NCBI GenBank assembly: GCA_013821905.1
Contig: PNJO01000007.1
Coordinates: forward strand, 1 to 45,486
Length of the DNA stretch: 45,486 bases
Direction: 5' to 3'
Origin: Sphingopyxis sp.
GTDB taxonomy: Bacteria > Pseudomonadota > Alphaproteobacteria > Sphingomonadales > Sphingomonadaceae
In this document: positions 15,901-24,050 of the stretch, one piece after another
Layout of the letters: each line of letters starts with the position of its first letter
Position numbering within the stretch: position 1 is the first letter of the stretch
Program-made: the position numbers and the translations under genes
Notes under the pieces: model-generated
Told to the model about the DNA's origin: nothing
What the model saw: only the letters and a program-made list of their open reading frames with translations
The model's database searches: none

Positions 15901-16455
15901 GTGAGGACCAGCCACATCTTTTGCCCGCTGCCGATGCAGCGCGGGCTCGCCGCTCTTGTGCTTTGCCTTGTGCCCGCCGCTCCGGCGCTGGCGCAGACCA
16001 GCGCGCAGGCCGAGGCCGAAGCGATCGTGCTTCGCCCGCTCAGCTTCTTCAAGGTCAACGACCTCGACTTCGGCGACATCATCCCGTCGACCACGGCGGG
16101 GACGGTGACGATCGAACCCGACGGATCGCGCAACCGCACCGGCGGCGTGACGCTCGCCGGCAATGACGGCGAGCCTGCGCGCTTCGCCGGACTCGGCAGC
16201 TACAATCGCCAGGTCAATATTTCGCTCGGGTCGAACACGATCTGGATCACCGGTCCCGGGGTGCGGATGCGCGTGCGCGATTTCGAGATCGGCAGCACGC
16301 CGACCGCGATCCTGTCGACCACGCCGACGCGATTCCGAATCACCTCGCCGCTCGGCAACTATAATTTCCCGGTCGGCGGGACGCTCGAGGTCGGCGCCAA
16401 CCAGGCGCCCGGCGACTATAGCGGCACGTTCACGATCACATTGAACTATCTCTAG
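15901..16455 (+). CDS. DUF4402 domain secreted protein (copy 1)
   Basis: 184 residues. A signal peptide ending APALAQ is followed by a beta-rich DUF4402 domain: VNDLDFGDI, GTVTIEPDG, GGVTLAGNDGEPARFAGLG, GGTLEVGANQ and the C-terminal GDYSGTFTITLNYL. The family is secreted and of unknown function, with proposals around surface or fimbria-like structures. The GTG at 15901 is preferred: it follows a run of G (AGGGGGGCT) acting as ribosome-binding site and gives a plausible signal sequence. An ATG at 15850 is possible. A paralogue of the same length follows at 16892. Confidence 0.85.
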   Translation: MRTSHIFCPLPMQRGLAALVLCLVPAAPALAQTSAQAEAEAIVLRPLSFFKVNDLDFGDIIPSTTAGTVTIEPDGSRNRTGGVTLAGNDGEPARFAGLGSYNRQVNISLGSNTIWITGPGVRMRVRDFEIGSTPTAILSTTPTRFRITSPLGNYNFPVGGTLEVGANQAPGDYSGTFTITLNYL

Positions 16456-16588
16456 CGCTTCCGTGGGGGAAGACGGCACCGGGGGACCACCTGCGCCCGC
16501 AAGGGCGCTTGCCGGTGCCGTCAGCACCCCGTCGCGATTGCGCAGACCCGATTGCGAGCCGCCGCCGCGCTTGCTATGGGCGCGGTCG

Positions 16589-16786
16589 ATGACCCAGAAC
16601 ACGCCCGAAATCGTCCGCACGCCCAAGACCCGCATCGCCTGCGACGGCACCGGCGACGGCCTCGCCAATGCGGCGCTCGGCCATCCGCGTGTATGGCTGG
16701 AGATCGACCCCGACGACGGCTTCGCCGATTGCGGCTATTGCGACCGGCGCTTCATCCTGATCGGCGGCGTCGCCGACAACGCCTGA
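16589..16786 (+). CDS. Zinc-finger CHCC domain protein (NDUFS6-like)
   Basis: 65 residues. C18, H32, C48 and C51 form the CHCC zinc-binding pattern, with the family context LGHPRVWLEID and CGYCDRRFIL. Bacterial members resemble the zinc subunit of mitochondrial complex I (NDUFS6) and occur widely in alphaproteobacteria; an accessory role with complex I is likely from the family rather than seen here. It lies alone between the two DUF4402 genes. Confidence 0.88.
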   Translation: MTQNTPEIVRTPKTRIACDGTGDGLANAALGHPRVWLEIDPDDGFADCGYCDRRFILIGGVADNA

Positions 16787-16801
16787 CGGCGTTCGGCCGG
16801 C

Positions 16802-16825
16802 AAGGCGGCGGGTAAACGCCGCCTT
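16802..16825 (+). terminator. Hairpin after the zf-CHCC gene
   Basis: AAGGCGGCG and CGCCGCCTT form a perfect 9-bp stem with a 6-nt loop, starting 16 bp after the stop codon and ending in TTTACC. It is a plausible intrinsic terminator with a short U tract, separating this gene from the next DUF4402 gene. Confidence 0.5.
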
Positions 16826-16891
16826 TACCATCCCTGTCCATCAACAACTCACGCCCGTCCGGCATAGATGTGCCAGACAGGAGCAGAATCT

Positions 16892-17446
16892 GTGGGGATT
16901 CGAGGGACCAGACATCATCGGACGGCGACCTGCCTTCCGATAATCGCGGCGGCTGCGGCCGCCGGCGGACTGTGCGTGCCGGCGCAGGCGGCGGACACCA
17001 ATGTCACCGCCAATGCGGCGATCGTCCGTCCGAACACGCTGATCAAGACCGACGATCTCGATTTCGGCACGCTGACCAGCGGCACCACCGGCGGCACCGT
17101 CACGATCAACCCGATCACCAACGCGCGCACGACCAGCGGCGGCGCGACGCCGGTCGGCAACGACGGCCAGCGCGCGGCCTTCCAAGGCACCGGCGGCATC
17201 TTTCTGATCACGGTGTCGGGCAGCAGCTCGGTCACGCTGACGCGCGTCGGCGGCGGCGCCCCGCCCTTGACCGCGACGCTGGTGCGCGCCGCAAGCACCA
17301 GCGGCGGCGGCATCGCGCTGCTCGGTACGACCCTGCTGCCGAGCGGCGTGCAGACCTATTATATCGGGGGCACGCTGACCGTCCCGGCGAACCAGCCCGC
17401 GGGCGATTACAGCGGCACCTTCACGCTGACGGTCAATTATCTGTAA
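16892..17446 (+). CDS. DUF4402 domain secreted protein (copy 2)
   Basis: 184 residues, the same length as copy 1 and with the same plan: signal peptide (ending VPAQA), TDDLDFGTL, GTVTINPIT, GNDGQRAAFQGTG, GGTLTVPANQPAGDYSGTFTLTVNYL in pieces, ending NYL. The start is GTG with GGAG eight bases upstream; the ATG at 16868 is less well placed. Sequence identity to copy 1 is highest in the LDFG block and the last 30 residues, so they are an old tandem duplication rather than a recent one. Function is unknown. Confidence 0.85.
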   Translation: MGIRGTRHHRTATCLPIIAAAAAAGGLCVPAQAADTNVTANAAIVRPNTLIKTDDLDFGTLTSGTTGGTVTINPITNARTTSGGATPVGNDGQRAAFQGTGGIFLITVSGSSSVTLTRVGGGAPPLTATLVRAASTSGGGIALLGTTLLPSGVQTYYIGGTLTVPANQPAGDYSGTFTLTVNYL

Positions 17447-17480
17447 GCCGGTTGCGGCCGAAAGCCGACCTATCCATCAT

Positions 17481-17555
17481 CGTCACCCCGGACTTGATCC
17501 GGGGTCTGCCTGTCTTGAAGGCATAGGCGGATCCCGGGTCAAGCCCGGGATGACG
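17481..17555. repeat. Palindromic repeat, CGTCACCCCGG... type
   Basis: CGTCACCCCGGACTTGATCC from 17481 is matched in inverted orientation by GTCAAGCCCGGGATGACG ending at 17555. Each arm can also fold on itself (CCCCGGACTTGATCCGGGG). The element is a REP-like intergenic repeat between the DUF4402 gene and tldD, and may end transcription. A shorter CCGGATCGGGTCCGG hairpin lies at about 22495-22510. Confidence 0.7.
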
Positions 17556-17670
17556 AAGGAAAACAATGCCAGCTCTCCACGTCAACGCCGGCCACCGCAC
17601 ACAGCCCCGCGACATCGCCCCGTGACGAACGAATCTTTGCGCAAACGCCCCCCGTCCCTATATCGGCACC

Positions 17671-19113
17671 ATGACAAGCCCCACCGACCCCCGCCGCTTC
17701 CTCTACCGCACCGATGCGCTCGACCCCGATCTCGCGGCGAAGCTCGCGCGCGAGGCGCTTGCCAAGGCCGACGACGGCGAACTCTATCTGCAATATCGCG
17801 CGACCGAGAGCTTCGGCTTCGACGACGGGCGGCTCAAGACCGCCGATTATTCGACCGACGCCGGTTTCGGCCTGCGCGCCGTGTCGGGCGAGATGACGGG
17901 CTTTGCCCATGCGAGCGACATCAGCGCCGGCGCGATCCGCCGCGCCGCCGAGACGCTGGCGCTGCTCGATCCCGCAAAGCAGGCCCCCGCCGGTCCGCCG
18001 CCGCGCACCAACCGGCACCTCTATGACGAGGCGAACCCGCTCGACCTGATCCCCTTCGCGAAGAAGGTCGAGCTGTGCCAGAAGGTCGACGCCGCCGCCC
18101 GCGCGCGCGATCCGCGCGTCGTGCAGGTCTCGGTCGCGCTCGCCGGAAGCTGGTCGGTGGTCGAGATCGTCCGCGCCGACGGTTTCCTCGCGACCGACAT
18201 CCGTCCGCTCGTCCGCCTCAACGTCTCGATCGTCGTCGAGGAGAACGGCCGGCGCGAGAGCGGTTATTTCGGCCTCGGTGGCCGCTACATGTACGACCAT
18301 CTGTTCGAGGAAGCGCAGTGGAACCGCGCGATCGACGAGGCGCTGAACCAGGCGCTCGTCAACCTGCGCGCGGTCGACGCCCCCGCCGGCGAATTCACCG
18401 TGCTGCTCGGCCCCGGCTGGCCGGGCGTGCTGCTCCACGAAGCCGTCGGCCACGGGCTCGAGGGCGATTTCAACCGCAAGGGCACCAGCGCCTTTTCGGG
18501 AAGAATTGGAGAACGCGTTGCCGCACCCGGCGTGACGGTGGTCGACGACGGCGCGATGGAAAGTCCCGTCGGCGGCGGCCGCCGCGGTTCGCTCAGCATC
18601 GACGACGAAGGCACGCCGACCGGCGAGACGATCCTGATCGAGGACGGAATCCTAAAGGGCTATATGCAGGACCGGCTCAACGCGCGGCTGATGGGGGTCG
18701 AACCCACGGGCAACGGCCGCCGCGAAAGTTTCGCGCACGCGCCGATGCCGCGCATGACCAACACTTTCATGAAGGGCGGCAGCGACGATCCCGCCGAGCT
18801 GCTCAGCCGCGTCAAGAACGGCATCTTCGCCAAGAGCTTCGGCGGCGGCCAGGTCGACATCGTGTCGGGCAAGTTCGTCTTCTCCTGCACCGAAGCCTAC
18901 AAGATCGAGAACGGCAGGCTTGGCGACTCGATCAAGGGCGCGACGCTGATCGGCGACGGTCCCAGCGTGCTGACCAAGGTCACCGGCATCGGGGGCGACA
19001 TGGCGATCGACGAGGGTATCGGCATTTGCGGCAAGGGCGGCCAGAGCGTCCCCGCCGGCGTCGGCCAGCCGACCCTGCTGGTCAGCGGGTTGACCGTGGG
19101 CGGCACCGCGTAA
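17671..19113 (+). CDS. tldD: Metalloprotease TldD
   Basis: 480 residues, full length. The zinc motif HEAVGH (256-261) within VLLHEAVGHGLEGD, then GRRGSLSIDDEGTP, GYMQDRLNARLMG and the C-terminal GNGPSV-like GDGPSVLTKVTGIGG are typical. TldD forms a heterodimeric protease with TldE (PmbA), degrading unfolded peptides and, in some species, processing microcins or the CcdA antitoxin. No pmbA gene is in the window. The start is the ATG at 17671, after a non-coding stretch with a palindromic repeat. Confidence 0.96.
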   Translation: MTSPTDPRRFLYRTDALDPDLAAKLAREALAKADDGELYLQYRATESFGFDDGRLKTADYSTDAGFGLRAVSGEMTGFAHASDISAGAIRRAAETLALLDPAKQAPAGPPPRTNRHLYDEANPLDLIPFAKKVELCQKVDAAARARDPRVVQVSVALAGSWSVVEIVRADGFLATDIRPLVRLNVSIVVEENGRRESGYFGLGGRYMYDHLFEEAQWNRAIDEALNQALVNLRAVDAPAGEFTVLLGPGWPGVLLHEAVGHGLEGDFNRKGTSAFSGRIGERVAAPGVTVVDDGAMESPVGGGRRGSLSIDDEGTPTGETILIEDGILKGYMQDRLNARLMGVEPTGNGRRESFAHAPMPRMTNTFMKGGSDDPAELLSRVKNGIFAKSFGGGQVDIVSGKFVFSCTEAYKIENGRLGDSIKGATLIGDGPSVLTKVTGIGGDMAIDEGIGICGKGGQSVPAGVGQPTLLVSGLTVGGTA

Positions 19114-19121
19114 TCCGCGGA

Positions 19122-19213
19122 GTCATTGCGAGGAGCGTAGCGACGAAGCAATCTCCAGCTATCGGCCTTGCGCGGGCCGATAGCTGGAAATTGCTTCGTT
19201 CCGCCCGCAACAA
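19122..19213. repeat. GTCATTGCGAGGAGCG-type palindromic repeat (copy 1)
   Basis: GTCATTGCGAGGAGCG...GAAGCAATCTCCAGCTATCGGCC is answered by GGGCCGATAGCTGGAAATTGCTTCG in inverted orientation. The outer right arm is degenerate (CCGCAACAACGA). It lies directly after tldD. Two further copies occur at 29428-29516 and 37745-37838. Confidence 0.75.
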
Positions 19214-19333
19214 CGAACTGCTGTGACCTCCCTCACTTGGCGCGGCGCATTTCCCTGCTTATACCTCCCTCAAACACAAGAAGAATCGGGCCGCATCATC
19301 CGCGGGGGAAACCCCCGCAAGAGGGAGGATTTC

Positions 19334-20542
19334 ATGCGTTCGAGCCTGCGCTTCGTTTCCATTGCCGTCATCGCATCGATGCTCGCCGCCGTGCCGGGGT
19401 CGGCGCAAAAATCGACCGGCCCCAAGGAACGCTACGAAATGGACGTCGCGACCATGTCGGGTTTTGCCGCAATGAGCGGCGGACGCGGCGGACTGGGCGG
19501 CGCGATGAGCATGGCGTTCGGCGGCGATCCGAACAGCCGAGTCGCCTATCAGCTGCTGCTTCGCCTCGGATCGGGCCAGTCGCCGACCGCGCCGCCGCCG
19601 AAGGGCGACCATTTCTTTCAGCCGCAGGCAAAGCTCGGCAAATCGGTGCCGCTGATCGCGCCCGAACGCAAGGAAGGGACATACACCCCCGAATTCGAGC
19701 GTCCGAAGGGCCGCCTGCTGCTCTATTGGGGCTGCGGCGCCAAGGCCGGTCCCGGCCAGCCGGTCGTGATCGATTTCGCCAAGGTCGCCGCGGGACAGCT
19801 TCCCCCCAATCTCTTTTCGAGCGCGGTGCCGGTGGTCCGCGAGGTGAGCGCGGCGAACAGCAAATCCTATGTCGACTGGCCGAACGGCAAGAATGGCAAG
19901 CAGCCCGGATCGGGTTCGTCGTTGCTCGGCGCGCACCGCGTCGCGAGCAACATCGGCTCCGACATCAACTTCACCCTCGCGCAGGACTATATGCAGGGGC
20001 TCAGCGCCTCGACCGCGGTCCAGGGCGACCAGTCGGTGATGATCCGCTGGAATTCGGTGCCGAACGCGACGGGCTATGTCGCCTGGACGGTCGGCGGCAT
20101 GGACCGGCAGGACAAGGGCGGCGACATCGTCTGGTGGACGAGCAGCGCATCGCAACAGTTCGGCGGCGGCCTGTGGGACTGGCTCCCTCCCTCGGTCGTC
20201 GCCAATCTGGTCACCAAGAAGATCGTGATGCCGCCGTCGCAGACGAGCTGCCAGGTGCCCGCCGAAGTCAAGAAGGCGTCGGGCGAGATGATGATGGGCA
20301 ATCTGAACGCCTTCGGCCCCGAGGCCAATTTCTCCTATCCGCCCAAGCCCGCAGGCAATGCGGTGTGGAATATCGACTGGACGGCGAAGGTCCGCTTCCG
20401 TTCGCACACCATGTTGCTGATCGGCGCCGATTTCGGCGACATGGGCTCGTCGTCGAGCGGCGGCAGCACGCCCGCCGAACCCGCAAAAAAGAAGAAGTGC
20501 AAGGGCCCGCTCGGCATCCCGCTTCCCGACAGCGCGTGCTGA
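19334..20542 (+). CDS. Exported protein of unknown function, 402 residues
   Basis: Signal peptide MRSSLRFVSIAVIASMLAAVPGSAQ, then a glycine/methionine-rich stretch (SGGRGGLGGAMSMAFGG, about 40-60), then a long globular part with repeated tryptophans (YVAWTVGGMDRQDKGGDIVWW). The C-terminus has a serine-glycine linker, a KKKKCKG cluster and ends in cysteine. I recognise no enzyme motif. The ATG at 19334 has GGGAGG upstream, and the frame before it (from 19223) lacks the signal peptide. It may be a periplasmic or surface protein. Codon use matches the genome. Confidence 0.75.
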   Translation: MRSSLRFVSIAVIASMLAAVPGSAQKSTGPKERYEMDVATMSGFAAMSGGRGGLGGAMSMAFGGDPNSRVAYQLLLRLGSGQSPTAPPPKGDHFFQPQAKLGKSVPLIAPERKEGTYTPEFERPKGRLLLYWGCGAKAGPGQPVVIDFAKVAAGQLPPNLFSSAVPVVREVSAANSKSYVDWPNGKNGKQPGSGSSLLGAHRVASNIGSDINFTLAQDYMQGLSASTAVQGDQSVMIRWNSVPNATGYVAWTVGGMDRQDKGGDIVWWTSSASQQFGGGLWDWLPPSVVANLVTKKIVMPPSQTSCQVPAEVKKASGEMMMGNLNAFGPEANFSYPPKPAGNAVWNIDWTAKVRFRSHTMLLIGADFGDMGSSSSGGSTPAEPAKKKKCKGPLGIPLPDSAC

Positions 20543-20622
20543 AGACGCGGCGAGTCAGCACAGGTTCAGATGCCCGCGGCTATGGCGGCCGCGGGTAGGG
20601 TATGAAGAGACAGGAGTCTGCC

Positions 20623-21024
20623 ATGCGTCACCTGATACCGGCGCTGTTCGCCGCCGCGGCGATGGTCGCCGTTCCCGCCGCAGCCAAGGAAAAGCTCGCT
20701 CCCGAGGCCGAGCTCGCCAAGCTGCTCGAAGGCCGCGTCGCCGGCGAGCCGCAGAATTGCATCCCGCTCCAGCCCTCGGCGAGCAGCCAGATCATCGACA
20801 AGACCGCGATCGTCTATCGCATCGGCGGTACGCTGTGGGTCAACCGCCCGAAAAGCGGCGCCGAGTCGCTGAACGACGACGATGTGCTGGTGACGAAACT
20901 CTCCGGCAGCCAGTTGTGCAGCATCGACACCGTCCAGCTGCACGACCGCAGCAGCAATTTCTATCGCGGCTTCGTCGTGCTCGACAAGTTCGTGCCCTAT
21001 CGGCGCGTCAAGGCTGCCGAATAG
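20623..21024 (+). CDS. Small exported protein of unknown function
   Basis: 133 residues with a cleavable signal peptide (MRHLIPALFAAAAMVAVPAAA). The mature part has two cysteines (in QNCIPLQ and SQLCSID) that could form a disulfide, and an all-beta look (IVYRIGGTLWVNRP). AGGAG precedes the ATG at 20623. No domain is recognised. It follows the 402-residue exported protein in the same direction after an 80-bp gap, which contains a CCCGCGGC/GCCGCGGG hairpin (20573-20595). Confidence 0.7.
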   Translation: MRHLIPALFAAAAMVAVPAAAKEKLAPEAELAKLLEGRVAGEPQNCIPLQPSASSQIIDKTAIVYRIGGTLWVNRPKSGAESLNDDDVLVTKLSGSQLCSIDTVQLHDRSSNFYRGFVVLDKFVPYRRVKAAE

Positions 21025-21092
21025 CCTTGCCGCCCTGCCAAGCCGGGCGATCGGGGGTTGCGCAAACGGCCTTCGATTGCTTCGCTGTGCTC

Positions 21093-21668
21093 ATGACCGA
21101 CGATATCGCAACCCCGCCCGCTCCACCCGCTGACTGGGCCCGGCAATTGCTCGCCTTCTGGTTCGACGGCCACGACAGGGACGACTGGTACGGCGGCGGC
21201 GGCGAATTCGACGCCGCGGTGCGCGAGTTGGCGGGCGACTGGCACGAAGCCCTGCGGTCGCAGCCCGCCGATGCCTTCCTGACCGACCCCGACACCGCGC
21301 TCGCCGCGACGATCCTGTTCGACCAGGTGCCGCGCAACATCCACCGCGGCCATGCCGACGCCTTCGCGACCGACAGCCTCGCGCGCGCCATCGCGCAGGG
21401 GATCGTCGCGCGCGGCTGGCACGAAAACTGGCCCGACGAGCGGCGCCAGTTCGCCTGCCTGCCCTTCCAGCACAGCGAGGACATGGCCGACCAGCGCGAA
21501 TCGCTGCGGCTTTTCGGCCAGTTCGCCGACCCGCAGTTCCGGGATTTTGCGCAAAAGCATTTCGACATCGTCGACCGCTTCGGCCGCTTCCCGCACCGCA
21601 ACGCGGCGCTCGGCCGCGCGACGCGCCCCGACGAAGCGGCGGCGATAGAAGAAGGCAGGAATTGGTGA
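21093..21668 (+). CDS. DUF924 family protein
   Basis: 191 residues. Family landmarks are LLAFWFDG near the N-terminus, TILFDQVPRNIHRG (about 70-83), FACLPFQHSEDMADQ and GRFPHRNAALGR near the C-terminus. DUF924 proteins are helical and TPR-like, usually cytosolic; their function is unknown. The start at 21093 fits the conserved N-terminus. It precedes the flavin-oxidase-like gene by 28 bp in the same direction. Confidence 0.88.
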   Translation: MTDDIATPPAPPADWARQLLAFWFDGHDRDDWYGGGGEFDAAVRELAGDWHEALRSQPADAFLTDPDTALAATILFDQVPRNIHRGHADAFATDSLARAIAQGIVARGWHENWPDERRQFACLPFQHSEDMADQRESLRLFGQFADPQFRDFAQKHFDIVDRFGRFPHRNAALGRATRPDEAAAIEEGRNW

Positions 21669-21696
21669 TAGGGCGGGCGCGATACGGAGAAGAGCG

Positions 21697-22272
21697 ATGG
21701 CCGAATTCACCGACACGCTGACCGACAAGCATATCGCCTTCATCGCGAAGCAGCCGGTCTATTTCACCGCGACCGCCGCCGCCGACGGCCGCATCAACCT
21801 CTCGCCCAAGGGCTATGCCGACAGTTTTCGCATCCTGTCGGAAAGCCGGGTCGCCTATCTCGACCTCGGCGGGTCGGGCAACGAGACGCACGCCCACCTC
21901 GCCGCCGCCCAGATCGACAAGGGGCGCATCACGATCATGTTCTGCGCCTTCGACCGCAGCGCACTGATCCTGCGCCTCTACGGCCGCGGCCGCGCGGTGC
22001 TGCCGCAGGACGATGAATGGGAGGCGCTCGCCGCCCATTTCACCCTGCTCCCCGGCACGCGCCAGATCTTCGTCATCGACATCGACAGCGTGCAGACGAG
22101 CTGCGGCTGGGGCGTGCCGATGATGGAATTGAGCCGAGAGCGCGACACGCTGCAGAAATATCACCGCCAGGCCGATCCCGTGCTGTGGGTCGAGAAGTTC
22201 CAGGAGCGCACGCGGAGCATCGACGGCCTGCCGACGCGCCCGACCGACCGCTTCTTCGCGGGTGAAGCCTGA
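21697..22272 (+). CDS. Pyridoxamine 5'-phosphate oxidase-family protein
   Basis: 191 residues with a split-barrel flavin-binding fold: FIAKQPVYFTATAAADGRINLSPKGY at the N-terminus (N-x-S-P-K-G is typical), then YLDLGGSGNETHAHL and ITIMFCAFDRS. The family binds FMN, F420 or haem; true PdxH activity is unlikely because the PdxH-specific C-terminus is missing. The stop shares one base with the start of the DUF2007 gene, so the two are coupled. Confidence 0.85.
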   Translation: MAEFTDTLTDKHIAFIAKQPVYFTATAAADGRINLSPKGYADSFRILSESRVAYLDLGGSGNETHAHLAAAQIDKGRITIMFCAFDRSALILRLYGRGRAVLPQDDEWEALAAHFTLLPGTRQIFVIDIDSVQTSCGWGVPMMELSRERDTLQKYHRQADPVLWVEKFQERTRSIDGLPTRPTDRFFAGEA

Positions 22273-22484
22273 TGGCCTTGGTGGAACTCGTCCGCCTGCC
22301 CAATGGTGCCGAGGCCGAGCTGCTGCGCGGCCGGCTCGAAAGCGCGGGCGTCCATGCCGTCTGCTTCGACGCGGGCATGAACATCGCCGAAAGCGTCGGA
22401 CTGCTGATCCCGGTGCGCGTCATGGTGCTGGACGAGGATCTGGCCGAGGCGCAGGCGCTGATGGCCGAATTCGACGGCGGTTAG
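22272..22484 (+). CDS. DUF2007 putative signal-transducing protein
   Basis: 70 residues. The pattern LVELVRLPNGAEAELLRGRLESAGV, then a central I-P-V-R-V-MV strand and an acidic C-terminal helix (DEDLAEAQALMAEF) match DUF2007, a small GlnB-like domain. Its job is unknown. TGATG overlap with the preceding gene indicates translational coupling. Confidence 0.8.
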   Translation: MALVELVRLPNGAEAELLRGRLESAGVHAVCFDAGMNIAESVGLLIPVRVMVLDEDLAEAQALMAEFDGG

Positions 22485-22545
22485 CAACCCGACCCCGGAT
22501 CGGGTCCGGGAACGAACGCCAAAGAAGGCAGTGCCACACTCTCCC

Positions 22546-23244
22546 ATGATCAAGGTCGCCAGTTACAATATGCGCAAGGGCATCGGGCTCGACCGTCGCC
22601 GCAATCCGGGGCGTGTGCTCTCGGTGCTCGGCGAACTCGACGCCGATATCGTCGCGCTGCAGGAGGCCGACCGCCGCTTCGGCACGCGCGCCAGTGCGAT
22701 CCCGCCACACATGTTCGAGGAACATAGCGACTATGTGCCCGTCGACCTACTCGGCGGCCGGCCCTATGCGATCGGCTGGCACGGCAACGCGCTGCTCGTG
22801 CGCAAGGGCGCCGAGGTCGAGGAAAGCCACGCGCTCCATCTGCCGACGCTCGAACCGCGCGGCGCGGTCGCGGCGACGGTGCGCATCGGCGACACGCGGC
22901 TTCGCGTCGTCGGCATGCACCTCGACATCTCCGGGCTGCGCCGCCGCCAGCAGGCGCGCGCGATCCTGAACCATGTCGCCGAGGGCGAGCCGCTGCCGAC
23001 GATCCTGATGGGCGACTGCAACGAATGGCGCACGTCGGGCGGCTGCCTCCACGATTTCGGCGAGCATCACCGCCTCGTCGATACCGGCCACAGCTTCCAC
23101 AGCCGCCGCCCGGTGGCAAAGCTCGACCGCATCTTCGCCTCGCCCGATCTCGAGGCGGTCGATGCCGGCGTGCACCGCAGCGCGCTCGCATCGCGCGCAT
23201 CGGATCATCTGCCGATCTGGGCACGCTTCAAGGCGGCGCGCTAA
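22546..23244 (+). CDS. Endonuclease/exonuclease/phosphatase-family protein, cytosolic
   Basis: 232 residues. The EEP motifs are KVASYNMRKG, IVALQEADRRF, ILMGDCNEWR, LDRIFAS and SDHLPIWA. It lacks a signal peptide, unlike the EEP lipoprotein at 13863. The start at ATG 22546 gives the usual N-terminus of this subfamily; a GTG at 22531 close to AAGAAGG is a reasonable alternative. The substrate is not known. A CCGGATC...GGTCCGG hairpin lies upstream. Confidence 0.87.
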   Translation: MIKVASYNMRKGIGLDRRRNPGRVLSVLGELDADIVALQEADRRFGTRASAIPPHMFEEHSDYVPVDLLGGRPYAIGWHGNALLVRKGAEVEESHALHLPTLEPRGAVAATVRIGDTRLRVVGMHLDISGLRRRQQARAILNHVAEGEPLPTILMGDCNEWRTSGGCLHDFGEHHRLVDTGHSFHSRRPVAKLDRIFASPDLEAVDAGVHRSALASRASDHLPIWARFKAAR

Positions 23245-23300
23245 CCCGGCAACGGCGGATGGCCGCAATGGGGCGGGGAAGGAACTGCCGTTCCAAAATG

Positions 23301-23332
23301 TTTGTCATTCCCGCGAAAGCGGGAATGACAAA
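23301..23332. repeat. Perfect palindrome with GAAA loop
   Basis: TTTGTCATTCCCGC, loop GAAA, then GCGGGAATGACAAA: a perfect 14-bp stem with a GNRA tetraloop. Located 56 bp after the EEP gene, it could terminate transcription in both directions because it ends in A-rich/T-rich flanks. Confidence 0.8.
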
Positions 23333-23381
23333 AGTCAGGAGACGCCGAATGCCGTTTGTCGGTCGTTCGCTATCCCTCCGC

Positions 23382-23456
23382 GATCCCGGCGAAAGCCGGG
23401 GCCCATGAAGGGAAGGCCGCGCTCACCATCTCGGCCCCGGCTTTCGCCGGGGATCA
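23382..23456. repeat. CCCGGCGAAAGCCGGG inverted-repeat element (copy 1)
   Basis: GATCCCGGCGAAAGCCGGGG from 23382 is mirrored by CCCCGGCTTTCGCCGGGGATC ending at 23456. Each arm is itself a GAAA-capped hairpin. Further copies are at 30128-30200, 40491-40568 and a degenerate one at 45134-45207. Confidence 0.8.
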
Positions 23457-23572
23457 CGATAGGGTCGACGGCTACTTCCGGCCAGAACCCACCATTCCCC
23501 GTTCGCATTGCCCGCCCCCGCCACCGAATCCTGCCCAAAATTTAGGCATCGCCCTGCCTCGCTTGCCCATGA

Positions 23573-23592
23573 AACGCACGATCCGTTGCGTT
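23573..23592. promoter_or_regulatory. Possible NtrC-type activator site
   Basis: AACGCA-N8-TGCGTT is a 20-bp interrupted palindrome centred about 85 bp before the expected sigma-54 start site. NtrC sites have GCAC/GTGC-like arms, so this is a loose match. Position fits an enhancer-binding protein. Confidence 0.35.
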
Positions 23593-23644
23593 CGTGACTC
23601 CGAAACCGTCACAAAATGTTAACTTTCACCCCATCCGCGCAATC

Positions 23645-23660
23645 TGGCACGGCTGTTGCA
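23645..23660 (+). promoter_or_regulatory. Sigma-54 promoter of glnK-amtB
   Basis: TGGCAC-GGCTG-TTGCA matches the -24/-12 consensus TGGCAC-N5-TTGC exactly. It lies 35 bp before the glnK start. This implies RpoN-dependent, NtrC-activated transcription under nitrogen limitation, as usual for glnK-amtB. Confidence 0.85.
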
Positions 23661-23679
23661 GCGCAGCATGATGCCATAA

Positions 23680-24033
<354 letters not shown>

Positions 24034-24050
24034 TGATAAAGGGGGAAGCA

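Noticed and set aside
23301-23456. CRISPR-like repeats before glnK
   Set aside because: The repeats are inverted palindromes without regular spacers, and no cas gene is present.
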